From positions 7,584,001 to 7,648,000 of the forward strand of contig JAWQUS010000003.1 of assembly GCA_036365455.1 (NCBI GenBank): 64,000 nt of DNA. Direction: 5' to 3'. The notes below the pieces were generated by a model. It did no database searches, was not told where the DNA came from, and was given only the letters and a program-made list of their open reading frames with translations. The stretch is from Macrosoma leucophasiata (Eukaryota; Arthropoda; Insecta; Lepidoptera; Hedylidae). Positions 34,002 to 46,429 of this stretch are shown one piece after another; positions within the stretch are counted from its first letter, which is position 1; each line of letters starts with the position of its first letter. The position numbers were made by a program, and so were the translations under genes.

Positions 34002-34786
34002 CTTATTAAATCACAAGGATACTATAATTTCTTCCCGTAATTACCCACATGTGAAACCATTATCAACTTTACCGTTTGACTAACTTTTTCAAACTATCTA
34101 CCCCGATAGAGGGAATGAAATTAGCCATTTTCTAAACTTATCCAAGTGTTAGGTTAAATTTCAACTCTAGGCATAGGATTACATTGAAAACATTTTCAAC
34201 GGGAAATGCCACAAATTGGTGATTTGTACCGATTCACCATGACCTGGGAATTGAACCCATTCATCAGCTGTTGCGAGGTCATAACAAAATGAAAACGACT
34301 CACCAAATGTAGAATGCATGTCCGATTGAAGTGTTGAAATCTGCTCATCGCTCTCCAGCATAGATTTCCATGATCCAATCTGCAGTGGTATGCGCACCAC
34401 AACCTCTGCTGCATACTTCAACTTCCAGCCAGGTATATTGGCAAAGTAGTGTACCATGCAATCACAGCACTACGGTGTTCAGTCTCTTTCAAATCCCAGT
34501 ACTTTGGTTTGGTTTTCTAGGTTAACCACTTTTGGTTGGCACTGGACTACCTCATTCTTTCTGTGGCCAGTGCGGTCCACCCAGCCAGGTGAGACCCATA
34601 AGGGAGGCCCAGCTGAGGCGACCAGCGAACTCGGCAGCAATTGTTTGAACGATTTGATGCTCTTTGAAATTTGACACTTTTTTTTTTTTCAGTTGAGGGT
34701 AGGTCGTCAACTTGTTGATCTAAAAAAAAATAATCCACTCTGCGTATTTTCATCATATTTTCGCTCGAGTGAATCCCACTTCTGAT

Positions 34787-35384
34787 ATCGGCAGGAGGGC
34801 CTCCAGTCCGGACATGTGGGTAGTATTGTGGGCGTGTCTTTCCATAAGCCGACATGTTACTCGTGTTTGTGGGCATCTGTAGGTGGGTACTCGAGCGGAT
34901 GATGAAATAAAGCACAGGTTGGCAGAATAAAGTCGTATATTGCCAAAGATCCGCCCATTCGATTACTTCCGGCAGGGAAGAACGGGCAAGAAACCCTTCG
35001 GACCGGGCAACCATATTTATCAGGATACGATACTACGAGTACTACTATCACAAGTTCAGGACTACCCGCTTTATATCACTTTAATATCACTGACGTTCAC
35101 TGTTCTAACTGGCAGCATAACTGCGCTATAATAATTTGATTCAACTGTGTGACTGTGACTGACTGACTGTTACTCTATGACTGACCGTCATGAACTATTT
35201 TCTAGCCTTTATAAACCCGATATCGGCTAGTAACTATCCCCTCTAAGATAACAATTTCAAGAACCTACGCCGACCGTGGCGCCACCTAGAATTCTCTATT
35301 GAACAATCTACCCTAGTCATAATTAGGTTACGTCTCCGACAAACCAGATGGCGCCAGCAGTCACATTCAGGTTCCACTCCGACA
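34787..35384 (-). repeat. LTR (5' LTR of gypsy-type element)
   Basis: Identical partner of 30674-31271. Sequence just inside it on the minus strand is 'gaagtgggattcactcg', where a primer-binding site is expected; I cannot match it to a tRNA. Confidence 0.93.
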
Positions 35385-35644
35385 TATATATATAAAAATG
35401 CAACCCGTTTTCCTTGGTCACGGCATCACGCGTGAATGGCTGGACCAATTTGGCTAATATTGATTTTGAATGATTTTTGGAAGTCCAGAGAATGTTTAAA
35501 AGGTAAGAAAATATGAAGAAATTGAAGGGAAATAGTAAAAACCACCGTTTCATTTTACCATACAAATAGTCCGTATCTATCAAACCTTTGACACACGTCA
35601 TATTTTCATTCTGAGACAATACGAAGTTTGCCGGGTCAACTAGT
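35385..35644 (+). mobile_element. Helitron-like repeat, family C
   Basis: Runs from a TA-rich end to 'tttgccgggtcaactagt'. Matches 62284-62555 in reverse and the left end of 17105-18211. The gypsy element sits in its TA-rich tip. Confidence 0.65.
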
Positions 35645-35711
35645 ATAAGATAGATTTATTTAAACTGACTGAACACTGACTGAAAAAAAAAACAAATATA
35701 TTTCTTAAATG

Positions 35712-35790
35712 CAAAAAAGGTCTTCCCCAAAAAGGGGAGAGACTCGTGCCCAGAAGAGGGAAGTTTCAAGGGTTGCCATTATTATCATTA
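35712..35790 (-). mobile_element. Repeat F fragment
   Basis: The complement matches the start of 51538-51905 ('ggcaaccctt', 'gagtctctcccctttttggg'). Confidence 0.75.
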
Positions 35791-36627
35791 GTAGATTAAA
35801 ATTAAAAAAAAAAGTTATTTATCAACAAGCATACAAATACATGTGCTATATACTCGTATAATTCTTAAATCGAACTACGCCCTACGTACCGTAGGCTTCG
35901 TAAACCATCGTAAGCCATAATGCTCATGAAGTCATTATATTTTTTAATATCATCACAGCCCAAATTCAAACGATTGCTGTCAATTGTTAATAATATTTAT
36001 GGAGTTACAGTTTGTGGTATTATCTGAATCACTTTAAGTAAAACTGTACAAGTAAAAATCAATACATAAAAACAAAAATCTGTCTTTACTCTTTAGTAAA
36101 CTTCCATAGTTAGAAGGTAAGAAACACAAAAAAAAAAATCGCTTAGTGTTAGGTATATAGTACTTGCCTTATTTAACATGGTTGTCCATATTTACTCAGT
36201 AATAATTAGGAAAATAGTATAAAACCTGAAAATATGACCACGAAAAGTCTATATAAATCAAGATTGATAATGTGCATTTCTACAATTTTTTGTGAACTTC
36301 TCGTATACATAAACAAACCATCCTTTTTCAACACGTCTTTATCAGTTGCATTGTCAAATGTGCTGGAAAAAAGCAACACTTTAGCTAAAATACGTTTATG
36401 AATTAGGGGGTAAGAATTTCCTAAAAATGTAAACTTATACTGTCCATTAGACCCCTCATTATATATACTATACCAATTTATATCCAAGGGGGAGTTTGAC
36501 AATCCGCTGTCGACCCAAAAGGGTGTTAAAACAAATGTCATATGTTTATGGGATTTTCGTGTTATGTTAATGCGAGTGAGTTCAGTTAGTGGACAAATGT
36601 TTGCTTGAGGTGTACTGATATTAGATG
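35791..36627. other. No recognised gene
   Basis: AT-rich. A 111-codon minus-strand ORF (36206-36541) has no motif I know; treated as unassigned. Confidence 0.35.
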
Positions 36628-36772
36628 ATTTACGACCAAATACTCAAACGTCACTTAAATCTAAGTGGGACTTAAAAGTCTTCTGTCTTTATAAAACACG
36701 TTCAAATGATAGAGATAGAGCACATTTGAGGGTTGCTTAAAATTGAGTAACGTTTGAGTAGTCGGCCATTAG
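36628..36772. mobile_element. MITE 2
   Basis: Second copy of 25168-25301. Flanks 'ttagatg' on both sides could be part of its target duplication. Confidence 0.8.
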
Positions 36773-36863
36773 ATGTGATGGATGAAAAAGAATATGTGCA
36801 GTGTTGGATTATGCCATCGCTAACTCGTCGTGAAAGTTAGTTTAAAACACAACTCATAGGTTA

Positions 36864-37396
36864 GGATCCCACCGCGGTATCATTTTGTTCATCCAGATAT
36901 GCTGCAAACCTTACTTTTACGCTTATTTATAATATTTATAATAACCGTTAGGTTGCCAATCAAAATTTGGCCGCAAGTATTTTTTATTGTTATTTTTTTC
37001 TTTAACAGCCAGCAACTCTTATTTACGGCCGATTTAATTTGGCTGTAGTATATCATAACAATGAGAAAAAAAAATAGCTTTAATTTGATATATAAATAAT
37101 ACATGTTCGTTATGGACGTAAAAAGCGATAACTTTTTACGTCCATAACGAACATGTACGGAACGAAAATAGGTAGGCGGCCAAGAGTACAAGGCAGCCGT
37201 GTGTCTTTATACATATTGCCGTGAAGTAGCCGATATTTCATTGAAAAAACAGAAAAAAAAATCTTTCATAAAAAAAAAACATGCGGCCAAATTTTGATTG
37301 GCGACGTAGTGGTTATATATTCTCTAGATTATAAATAAGCGTAAAAATAAGTTTTGCAGAATATTTGGATGAACAAAATGATTCCGAATGGGATCC
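36864..37396. mobile_element. Foldback element
   Basis: Imperfect terminal arms of about 125 bp (36864-36988 and 37268-37396), starting 'ggatccca' and sharing 'atcattttgttcatcca' and 'tttggccgcaagt'-like sequence. A perfect hairpin lies in the middle. No ORF of note. Confidence 0.85.
37100..37157. repeat. Perfect 26-bp hairpin
   Basis: Arms 37100-37125 and 37132-37157 with loop cgataa, at the centre of the foldback element. Confidence 0.95.
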
Positions 37397-37519
37397 TCAC
37401 CAATCATGGGCAATGATGGCAACAGCAAATCCTGCACTGGAACTTTATTGGCGGTAGATTTACCACCACCAGAGTAGAGAGTGACCATCGCATTACCTAA
37501 TCTATCTACTGGTAAAATA

Positions 37520-37607
37520 TTTACTGGTGGTAGAGCTTCAGTGACGGGGCTCGCGGGCGTAGGCACCACCGCATTACCTAATATACTTGCCGCTAAATGG
37601 TAGTGTT
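37520..37607 (+). mobile_element. SINE A, 5' part (interrupted)
   Basis: Head to 'ctaaatggtagtgtt', where the RTE LINE has inserted. Continues at 40819. 37440-37505 before it looks like a second, very degraded head. Confidence 0.92.
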
Positions 37608-37969
37608 CCCGCCGTCGGGATGTGACGACCCCATCGCCCACGATCGGAGGAACTCCCTTCTGGTGGAGAGGAATTCTTCCGCTAGTGCAGTCAGTCCACC
37701 GAACAATGGCGGTCAAACCATGGCGGTATAAGTACGTGGGATGGGCAGCAGCGTCCCACGTAAAATTGCTGCCACTGCGATCGCCAACCCGCATGCCAAG
37801 CGTGGCGATTATGGCATTACCCCCCCTTATGATGATTCATAACCCGAAACAACGGCCCCTAGTCCCCGGCGGCTCCGCTATTCCTGACCATAGTGGTACC
37901 GGTCATGGTAACGGCGGGGCAGGGGGTGCGAAGAATCACCGGCAGATGCCAGGGTACCACAAACGACGA

Positions 37970-38700
37970 CAATTGGCCCTGGCAACATACAACATTCGAA
38001 CACTGCGGACCGACGAGAGGGTGGCGGAACTAGAGGAAGAATTGAGCGGGTTACGATGGCACATTATAGGGTTATCTGAGGTCCGAAGACAGGGGGAGGA
38101 CTCGATAACCCTCAAGTCTGGTAACCTGCTCTATTTCCGGGAGGGCGACCAACTGTCTCAGGGTGGTGTCGGGTTCATCGTCCACAAATCCCTCGTGAAC
38201 AACGTTGTCAAGATCGAGAGTGTGTCGTCGAGTAGTGGCGTACCTTATACTTAGAATAACCAAACGGTATTCGTTGAAGATCATACAGGTCTACGCCCCG
38301 ACCTCCGCACACTCCGATGATGCGGTAGAAACTATGTATGAGGATATTTTCCGAGCCATACATAGTTCTAAAACCCACTACAACGTTGTCATGGGGGATT
38401 TCAACGCGAAATTGGGCGTTCGAGGCGACCATGAGATGAAAGTGGGGCAATTTGGATATGGGCGACGAAACACCAGGGGCCAGACACTGGCTGACTTCTT
38501 GGAGAAAGAGAGCCTCTTCATGATGAACTCTTTCTTCAAGAAGCGGGCTTGCCGGAAGTGGACCTGGATCAGTCCTGACGGTGCGACAAAAAATGAGATA
38601 GACTTCATTATGTCCACAAGGCGGCATATATTCAGTGATGTCTCTGTGATCAATTCGGTAAAAACCGGCGATCACCGAATGGTAAGAGGCACACTGAATA
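37970..38700 (+). pseudogene. RTE endonuclease domain
   Basis: An AP-type endonuclease nicks the target to prime reverse transcription. Visible motifs in order: ATYNIRTL, GLSEVRRQG, IQVYAPTSAHSDD, VVMGDFNAKLG, NEIDFIMSTRR and KTGDHRMV with the catalytic His. A frameshift near 38230 splits it. Confidence 0.92.
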
Positions 38701-38999
38701 TAAATGTCAAGATCGAAAGATCCCGACTAATGAAGTCTACGCTCCGCCCAGCACCTGCCCAAATCCATAACTCCGAGAGCTTTCAACTCGAGCTACAAAA
38801 TCGCTTTGAATGCCTGAGGAGTGCGCAGACGTGGACGATTATAATAACAGGTTCGTGGAAACTGTCCGCACGGCGGGGTCTAACTTTTTCAAGACCCGCT
38901 CTACAAATAAGACCAAAAAGATCTCCAGCCCAACTCTCAAGCTCATGGAGGAGAGGCGCGGTATGGTTCTGTAGTCCTCTGAAGATGCTTTAGTGTACA

Positions 39000-40802
39000 G
39001 GTGGCTCAACAGACAGATCTCGAAGTCGTTGACTCGCGACCTTCGGCACTTTAATAGTGATAGTATTAAAGCAGCCATAGCACGGAACCAGGGCTCTAAA
39101 GTGTTCGCCAAAGATTTGTCCTTAGGGCAAAGCCGTCTCACTAAGCTGAAGACAGAGGACGACAGAATCGTATCGTCGAAACCTGAGCTTGCAGAAGAGA
39201 TCGAACGGTTTATGGACAGTTGTACACGTCAGTACGACCACCTGTTAACAGTCCGGCAGCAGATCCTAGAGCTGGACTGACCCGACACTACGCCGAAGAT
39301 ATCCCGGACGTCAGTCTAGACGAGATTAGTACGGCTCTCATACAGCTCAAAAACAACAGGGCGCCGGGTGATGACGGAATCACTGCTGAACTCCTGAAAG
39401 CAGGTGGAAGGCCGGTATTAGAAACTCTTCAGTCGATGTTCAATTCCGTCATATCCGAGGGGAAAACGCCACAGGCGTGGCACAGTAGTGTGGTGGTACT
39501 GTTCTTTAAGAAAGGCGATAATACCCTTCTAAAAAACTATAGGCCCATCGCACTTCTAAGTCACGTCTATAAGCTGTTTTCGAGAGTGATCACGAATCGT
39601 CTATCTCGCAGACTTGACGACTTCCAGCCTCCCGAACAAGCCGGTTTCCGTAAAGGCTTTAGCACCATATACCACATTCACATGCTGCGGCAGGTTACAG
39701 AAGACTGAAGAGTATGACCAGCCCCTATGTCTAGCGTTTGTGGACTATGAGAAAGCCTTCGATTCGGTTGAGATTTGGACTGTGCTACAGTCACTCCAGA
39801 GGTGCCAAGTTGACTACCGATACATCGAGGTGCTCAGGAGTTTGTATGAAAACGCCACCATGTCGGTCCGGCTTCAGGATCAGAACTCGAAACCTATCCA
39901 ACTGCAGCGAGGTGTGAGACAGGGAGATGTTATATTTCCGAAACTGTTCACCGCTGCATTGGAAGACGTCTTCAAGCTTCTGAACTGGAAAGGACTCGGC
40001 ATCAATGTTAACGGCGAGTACATCTCCCACCTCCGATTTGCAGATGATATCGTAGTCATGGCTGAGACCCTGGAAGACCTTAGCACAATGCTCAATGACC
40101 TCAGTAGGGCCTCCCAACGAGTGGGCCTTAAAATGAACATGGACAAGACGAAGATCATGTCAAATGTCCATGTTACACCCACCTGTTATGGTCGAGGGTA
40201 CTACACTCGAAGTTGTTGACGATTATGTATACCTGGGACAAACGGTCCAGTTAGGTCGGTCCAACTTCGAGAAAGAGGTCAATCGCCGAATCCAACTCGG
40301 TTGGGCAGCGTTCGGGAAGCTACGATACATCTTCTCGTCCGACTTACCGCAGTGTCTCAAGAAAAAGGTCTTTGATCAGTGTGTGTTGCCAGTGATGACT
40401 TATGGGACAGAAACGTGGTCGCTCACTATGGGCCTCATAAGAAGGATCAAGGTCACTCAGAGAGCAATGGAGAGAGCTATGCTCGGAGTCTCTCTGCGAG
40501 ATCGAATCAGAAATGAGGAGATCCGCATGAAAACTAAAGTTACCGACATAGCTCACCGAATAGCGAGACTCAAGTGGCAGTGGGCAGGGCACATAGCTCG
40601 AAGAACTGACGGCCGTTGGGGCAGAGCAGTTCTCGAGTGGCGACCGCGTACCGGAAAGCGAAGCGTAGGCAGGCCCCCCACAAGATGGACCGACGATCTG
40701 GTGAAGGTCGCGGGCAATCGCTGGTTGAGGCCGGCCCAGGACCGTTCGTTGTGGCACTCTTTGGGGGAGGCCTTTGTTCAGCAGTTGACGTCTATTGGCT
40801 GA
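39000..40802 (+). pseudogene. RTE reverse transcriptase and C-terminus
   Basis: Motifs in order: NNRAPGDDGI, NYRPIALL, EQAGFRKGFST, FVDYEKAFDSV (first catalytic Asp), LQRGVRQGD, RFADDIVVMAE (catalytic Asp pair), KMNMDKTKIM, YLGQTVQLG, LPVMTYGTETWSLT, RLKWQWAGHIARR and WTDDL, ending TGA at 40802. It lies in three successive frames. All catalytic residues I can check are still present; only the frame is lost. Confidence 0.95.
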
Positions 40803-40818
40803 AATGATGATGATGATG

Positions 40819-41010
40819 AAATGGTAGTGTTCAGCACTATTGTGTTCCGGTCAGGTGGTTATGTACGGCCCTGTAATTTCCGGCACAGAGGCATAACTCC
40901 TTAGGCCTTAGGAGTGGCAACGCATCTGCATTTTGGTCATTGTGTGGGTCATCACTTAACATCAATGTGAACTACTTGCTTGTTTGCTAATTTCATTGCA
41001 TAAAAAAAAA
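40819..41010 (+). mobile_element. SINE A, 3' part (interrupted)
   Basis: Resumes with the duplicated 'aaatggtagtgtt' and runs to 'cattgcataaaaaaaaa', with a small deletion before 'catcacttaacatc'. Confidence 0.92.
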
Positions 41011-41025
41011 TCGCCATGCCTGACA

Positions 41026-41185
41026 GGAATGGTGATGGCAGTGGCGGTAATTTTATCGCGGGATGTTGCTGCTCATCCCGGGTGGTCTTATTTACTACCG
41101 CCCTGTTGGAATGGGTTTTCCGCCTTTGTTCGGTTCATTGACTAGTGGAAGAATTCTCCTCCACGGGCAGTGGCATCGTCACTTC
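41026..41185 (-). mobile_element. RTE leader-derived fragment
   Basis: The complement carries the leader motifs 'gtgacgatgccac', 'gaattcttccactag', 'gggatgagcagcaacatccc'. Confidence 0.75.
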
Positions 41186-42465
41186 CATCAAAACTAATTT
41201 TGTTGCAATAATAATATTAATAATTCAACATCGATCAAATTATACCAGCATAATTATCGCCTTCAATCACAATAGACTGCAATAGACAAACTGAATTATG
41301 GGTGGAGTGTGGTCACCCCAGCGCTAAACTAAGCTAAACGCTAACCCGATCAGGCATAATTTGTGACCAATTAGAATAATGGTTCACGGCCCGTGATGTA
41401 TGCACGACGTGTGCGCGGACTGGGTCGCTTGTGGAGACGTTATTGGGACGTTTTAATTTTCAAAATGTTTTCTAACTTTTTTCCGTGACTTAAAAGAAAA
41501 AACTGGAGCAATAAGTACTGGGCCGATTGATTAAATATTTTTTACGCAATGATATATTGTGTAGAGGTTTGTCAAACGAAAATACTCGGGTGTTTTGGGA
41601 GAAATATTAGATCTAAAAAAAAAAAAAATTGAGTGATGTATAAAGCAAAATACGTAGTAACTTATTTAAGAAAATTGACAATAATGACCATTCTCCCACT
41701 GATTATTAAAACTAGTAGTACTAAAATTTTGAAAAACAATTGTGTTATAGTGTTTTACCAATGGATTACACAAAAACCTGTGAGAAGTCTCCGGTATTCA
41801 TAGAAATTGCCTAAATTTTACAGGACTCACACTTCGCCGATTTTTGTGTATTTATAATAATGCTTTCTTTAGCCTTTAGATGATAGCTTTTATCAAATTG
41901 GATTTGTGTTCAACAACTAATCTTGTTCCAAGAATGAGTTGCTAATACTACAAGAAAAACGATAGAGACCTATTATCTCTACAGTTTTCACAGTTCCCTA
42001 ATAAATGTTTGGGGATGTGTGTCCGGTGGCAGAACGTCAGTGTCGCCGATTGTAGTTACGTGTCTATTTGTGCCCGCCCACTGAATGTTGTATAGACTGG
42101 CTTAGACTTCTTATACATATTTTAGTTCCATTAAATCTCCTTTTGGGAGTATGGTGATGATAAATACAAGTGGTAGACGTTATTTAAAGACTTCGTCGAA
42201 AGAATGATCGCCAAGGAGAGACTTTGTCTTTGCCAAACAAGTACCTTCGTGACCCCAATCACCACTCGTAAATGGAAAAAAATATTGACAATATAAAAAA
42301 ACAAGAAGCCCAGAACAGATAAAAATAGTGAAGATAATGCTAAGTAGGTATAACTTCACATAGAAGTGAAAAGTCATATAGCGTATTGCGCTATCTAAGT
42401 AGTGATTTACGTTTAATAGAGAAATTAATGGGTTGGTAATCAACTAGTTTAGTGTAGTAACTACT
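41186..42465. other. No recognised content
   Basis: Mostly AT-rich; no shared repeat seen. Confidence 0.45.
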
Positions 42466-42768
42466 TTTTAATGGTGGTAGAGCTCCAGTGACGGAGCTCG
42501 CGGGGAAAGGCACCACCGCATTACCGCCAATATACTAGCCACTAAATGGAAGTGTTCAGCACTATCGTGTTCCGGTCAGGTGGGTAAAGTATGGCTATGT
42601 AATTTCCGGCATAGAGGCCGGCCTAACATCTAACACCTAGTGGAGTGGTAACGCATCTGTATTTTGACCTTGGTCTTTGTGTGGGTGTCTATAGGCTGCA
42701 GTCATCACTTATTAACATCAATGTAAACGCCATGCTTGTTTGCCACTTCCATTACATAAAAAAAATCA
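42466..42768 (+). mobile_element. SINE A, full length
   Basis: Head 'aatggtggtagagctccag' to tail 'ccattacataaaaaaaatc'. Confidence 0.9.
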
Positions 42769-45580
42769 AAAGTTATTGATACAACTCTAAGAAAGAAGAA
42801 GTTAATACGCAATGAAGAGACTTAATCTATACAGCAACATGTAGGTATGTATTTTGTAGTTGTAATTTATGTTAATAAAACTACGACGGTAAGTAACACA
42901 ATATTTTTAATATCTGCATAACTTGTTAATGCTACTTCTACTACTTGTCAATACTCTGGGTGTATGTAAATATTTGATAACATAAATCGATATGGTAAAG
43001 AGTATGCATCATCAGACAATATTGAAGCCTACCAGTGACATGTCATCCTGTTCGACAGCTGCCTGCATACTTAATAATGACGTCTGATGGAAATATTTTA
43101 TGCATAGCAAAAGCTGTGGTAAAAGGCTACAGTCTGTGCTTGATTTTCCTACTATACTACTTACTCCCTTTGAATTTCTATTTATGTATTTAATAAAAGT
43201 GGTTAAATTCAACTTTTAAGTTTATTGTCTGTTTAACCAGTGTGCAACGAAAGTATTATAAAATGGACTGAATATTTATTGTATATATAATTATTTTCTT
43301 AGAAGAACTTTTCTCTTTTTCTTTCGCGTAGTTAGTACGGTCACAGTGTGCGCGACACTCCGCCAAAATTCCATACAAGCGCTTAATTTGGTCTCTATTA
43401 CACAGACATCAATCAATGACGTGTATTCACACGTGCACCTGTGTGTGTAGCACGTAGAAAATACCAACCGTCGCCCATAAGAGGGAAGGAGGTTGGTTGA
43501 GGCGGGGAAATCGGGCGGGACGTGAGGTCGAAGTGTCCATTCTATACGTAGTATTATTAACATAACATATATATTCTCTGGTACGGTGTAGGAAGTATAA
43601 GAGACGGTAGCATTATAATAATATTTATTTCGTACAATATTTTTTTAATTCAATAATAGCATTTTACATTGTAAATATGAAGTAATAGCTGAATAATAGC
43701 TTAGGGACATCATCACCTTAATAGTGATATATTAGGTATACCTCAGCTATAAAGGCAAAATTGGCCATCGACTCCGCAATTTTACCAACAACCAATTAGA
43801 TCATACCTGTTCGCTTTTTTACAAAATGAATTCTTGCCATCTGTAAAGGATTGAATTAGGTATGTTAGAATACCTGAACAGACATTTACAACATTTAGTT
43901 CCCATCGCTGATTATAAATTTTAATATAATTAAAAAAAAAAAAAACCTCTCTTGAATATTGATTTGCAATATCAATATGTATGCTACTAACAGATATGAA
44001 TAGTCCGTTAATTTGCCAAGTCCTGTCTGAGTGTCCCTCTGGGAAATCGGTAAGGCATTGTAGTCACATTCATCGTGTAATGTACACACAAATAATGTAT
44101 GGTAAATCACTGTAAAGTCTATGAAATTATGCAAAATAAGAAATTAAAATTTAGTTTGCATGAAGAATGGTTATGTTTTAGATAAATGGATCCCAATGTA
44201 GACTTGCTATTTGTATCAAAATTATTACAATACTAATGTAATTTGAAGTAAGACATTTATGCTCACAATTTGCTTGCTCTTTCAGTCCTATGTAAGTGGT
44301 AGGTTGGCGCATAATTACATAACAATTAGGCAGCTTTTTCATTAAAATAGCATTTATTTCGAGATCCGGGACTCAATGTTATTTAAGATAACATTTATAA
44401 TTTAAATGTTGTCCATAATATTCTCGGCTTTCATATGAATTCAGTCAAATTATTCTCACTTTTCTAACCTTTTAATAGGTAAACAGAGGTCCAATTACCC
44501 ACATCCACAAACTCGAGGTACCCTTGTCAATCTCAAGTTAATTTATACCCACATTTGCTTAACCAAAAAACGTTTAAACTCACCGATTTACGGCCCGTGT
44601 CCAAACTTTTTCAGACAGATTGCCTTTCTTGCTAAGGATTTTGTTTCGAAGGGTCTAAAAACCTTTCTGTTGTACAATGTAACTATTTAACTCAAATATT
44701 TTTAATGTATCTCCTGTGGAAATACTTGTACATACATTTTTTTCTTTAGATTAGTCTGTTTGGTTAATCTAGGTTGAAAATATGTACGTTTTCAATTAAG
44801 ATGTTAATTATTTTATAACTCATAATAATAATACTATTTGCCTTCTAAAAATATGCCAGGTTTCTTACTCAGTCAAAACTTATTATGAGGAATGTATTTT
44901 ATAAATTATAAACTGTACTTAGAGCATCAAAGCAAGATTTGTAAAAACCTTTGTAATGATAAACTCCTTTTAATATTATTTTGAGAATAGGAAGGAGAAA
45001 GAACAAAAAAACATAAACTTTTTCGAGATATTTTATGTATATATTAGAGATATTTTTCCGATGTAAAATGTTTTAAACATTTTAAGCTTACCAGAATAAA
45101 AGGTTTAATGTGAAGAATGGTGTACATATAAGTTCGTTGTTGAGGATCGCTTCCGTATTATGAGTTGCGTTTTGTTTATTTATAATTTACTTTTAACTTT
45201 ATTAATTTGGAGTTTTGGTGGGAACCTTGAAAGAGGCGTGTGGTTTTCTTATTTTATTTCATTTTCTTGGTGTATTTTTGAGTTACATAAAAATAAAGTT
45301 GGTGGCATTTTGTTTGATATAGGCTTATTACAGTGCCCGTATATAGTGAAATAGAATAATAGTGCGAAAACACGTCCTTTCGGGGTGCCTCCAAAACTTC
45401 ATCATAAATGTTCTGGTAAAGTAGCCATCGCTTTACTCAAATTACGGACTATGACTGACTGACGGACTGATAAATTGACAGACCGACTCTGAGTTTTACG
45501 CTGCTTATTACGAATACGAAATATCGTTTTACTTGACACTGGCAATATGCGTAATAGCTTTTAATGCTATAGCTTTTTAA
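42769..45580. other. 2.8 kb without recognised features
   Basis: AT-rich with chance ORFs. The 90-codon minus-strand ORF at 43291-43563 lies in a GC-richer patch but has no motif I recognise. Confidence 0.45.
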
Positions 45581-45690
45581 TGTTGAAATAAAACTATTTT
45601 TACGGATTTATCTCGCGTATATTAAACTAAAATGATTTTTAAAATCAACCCGACGTTTCGGTCGCTTTTCAGCTTCCGTGTTCCCAATGT
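45581..45690 (-). mobile_element. Penelope-like terminal fragment
   Basis: Nearly identical to 14735-14845. The minus strand shows 'gaccgaaacgtcggg'. Followed by a short (AAAT)n run at about 45735. Confidence 0.6.
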
Positions 45691-46159
45691 TTGTCTTATT
45701 AATATGTACCAGAGATCGCCTTGTTGGTGTGACAAATAAATAAATAAATAGTGATGTCATAAGTATAAAAAAAACTTTAATAATTTACGATTTTAGTCTC
45801 TCTGTGTGTCAAAGTAAGATAGAAAAAGTATGCAAAATATTGACTTTTTGTACGAATATTATACGAAAATTTGTGACAAGGCCTACAGAATTACTGAAAT
45901 GAGACAACTAGTATTTTGTATCGTTATGGTATTGGACGCAATTAACATGATACGTTTAATTACCCGCGCATAAATTGTATTCAGTGCCCAGTGTTACCGA
46001 GTACGAAATGCGCATAAATTAAAGAAAAATATAGTTTCAAATTATTGTAATGTGGTCACAGAAATATAAAAAAAACAATTATTCATATTTCTATCTATGT
46101 CTGCACAAATGCTTGTCTACATTACACCATGAAACGGAAAACATTTTTTTACGTACCTA
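45691..46159. other. No recognised gene
   Basis: 45709-45755 ends in an (AAAT)n tail and may be a LINE 3' end. The rest is AT-rich. Confidence 0.4.
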
Positions 46160-46270
46160 ATAATGCAGATGGAGAACAAGAATGCAGTTCACATGTATGG
46201 TAATGTGTAAAACATGTAGCCTAGATAATAGATATCTACACAAAAAAATAAAGCAAATTAGGCTTTAGAC
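46160..46270 (-). mobile_element. SINE A, very degraded
   Basis: Keeps 'aatgcagttcacatg' and 'agatatctacac'. Confidence 0.45.
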
Positions 46271-46429
46271 GTGGCAACGCCTTTATGGTACGTTAATCTT
46301 TGAAACCTAGATTATACTTACTGATATATTATGTAAAGAACCTTATTAATGGTGACATTGCAATAAATAAATAAATAACGCCTTTTTTATTATTTTTTTT
46401 GCATCTGTGACAGAAATTACGCATGCAAT

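Larger units (their letters stand above)
30674..35384 (-). mobile_element. Ty3/gypsy-type LTR element, non-autonomous
   Basis: Two 598-bp direct repeats bound a 3.5-kb interior; the constant 4113-bp offset shows no indels between the LTRs. The flanks tatat (30669-30673) and tatat (35385-35389) fit a 5-bp duplication, but the site is a TA run. Orientation is minus: an integrase remnant reads on that strand and the LTR then starts TG. No gag, protease or reverse transcriptase frame is recognisable. The interior also holds a SINE and two tandem arrays. Confidence 0.85.
37608..40818 (+). mobile_element. RTE-type LINE, full length, defective
   Basis: 3211 bp, the usual size of an RTE. It is bounded by the 13-bp direct repeat aaatggtagtgtt (37595-37607 and 40819-40831) and ends in ATGATGATGATG, the simple-repeat tail of RTE elements. 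Order: short leader, endonuclease, reverse transcriptase, C-terminal domain. At least five frame changes (near 38230, 38830, 39250, 39705 and 40185) and a stop near 38971 make it inactive. Confidence 0.95.

Noticed and set aside
34237..34296. B-box-like 'gggttcaattcccagg' on the minus strand
   Set aside because: No matching A box or acceptor stem at the right distance; insufficient for a tRNA or SINE call.
36206..36541. 111-codon minus-strand ORF
   Set aside because: No recognisable motif. Kept as unassigned rather than called a gene.
39880..40757. Antisense ORFs across the RTE polymerase
   Set aside because: Shadows of the real coding strand, which carries ordered catalytic motifs.
43291..43563. 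90-codon minus-strand ORF
   Set aside because: Basic end and GC-richer patch looked promising, but no domain is visible and flanks lack any gene structure I can read.
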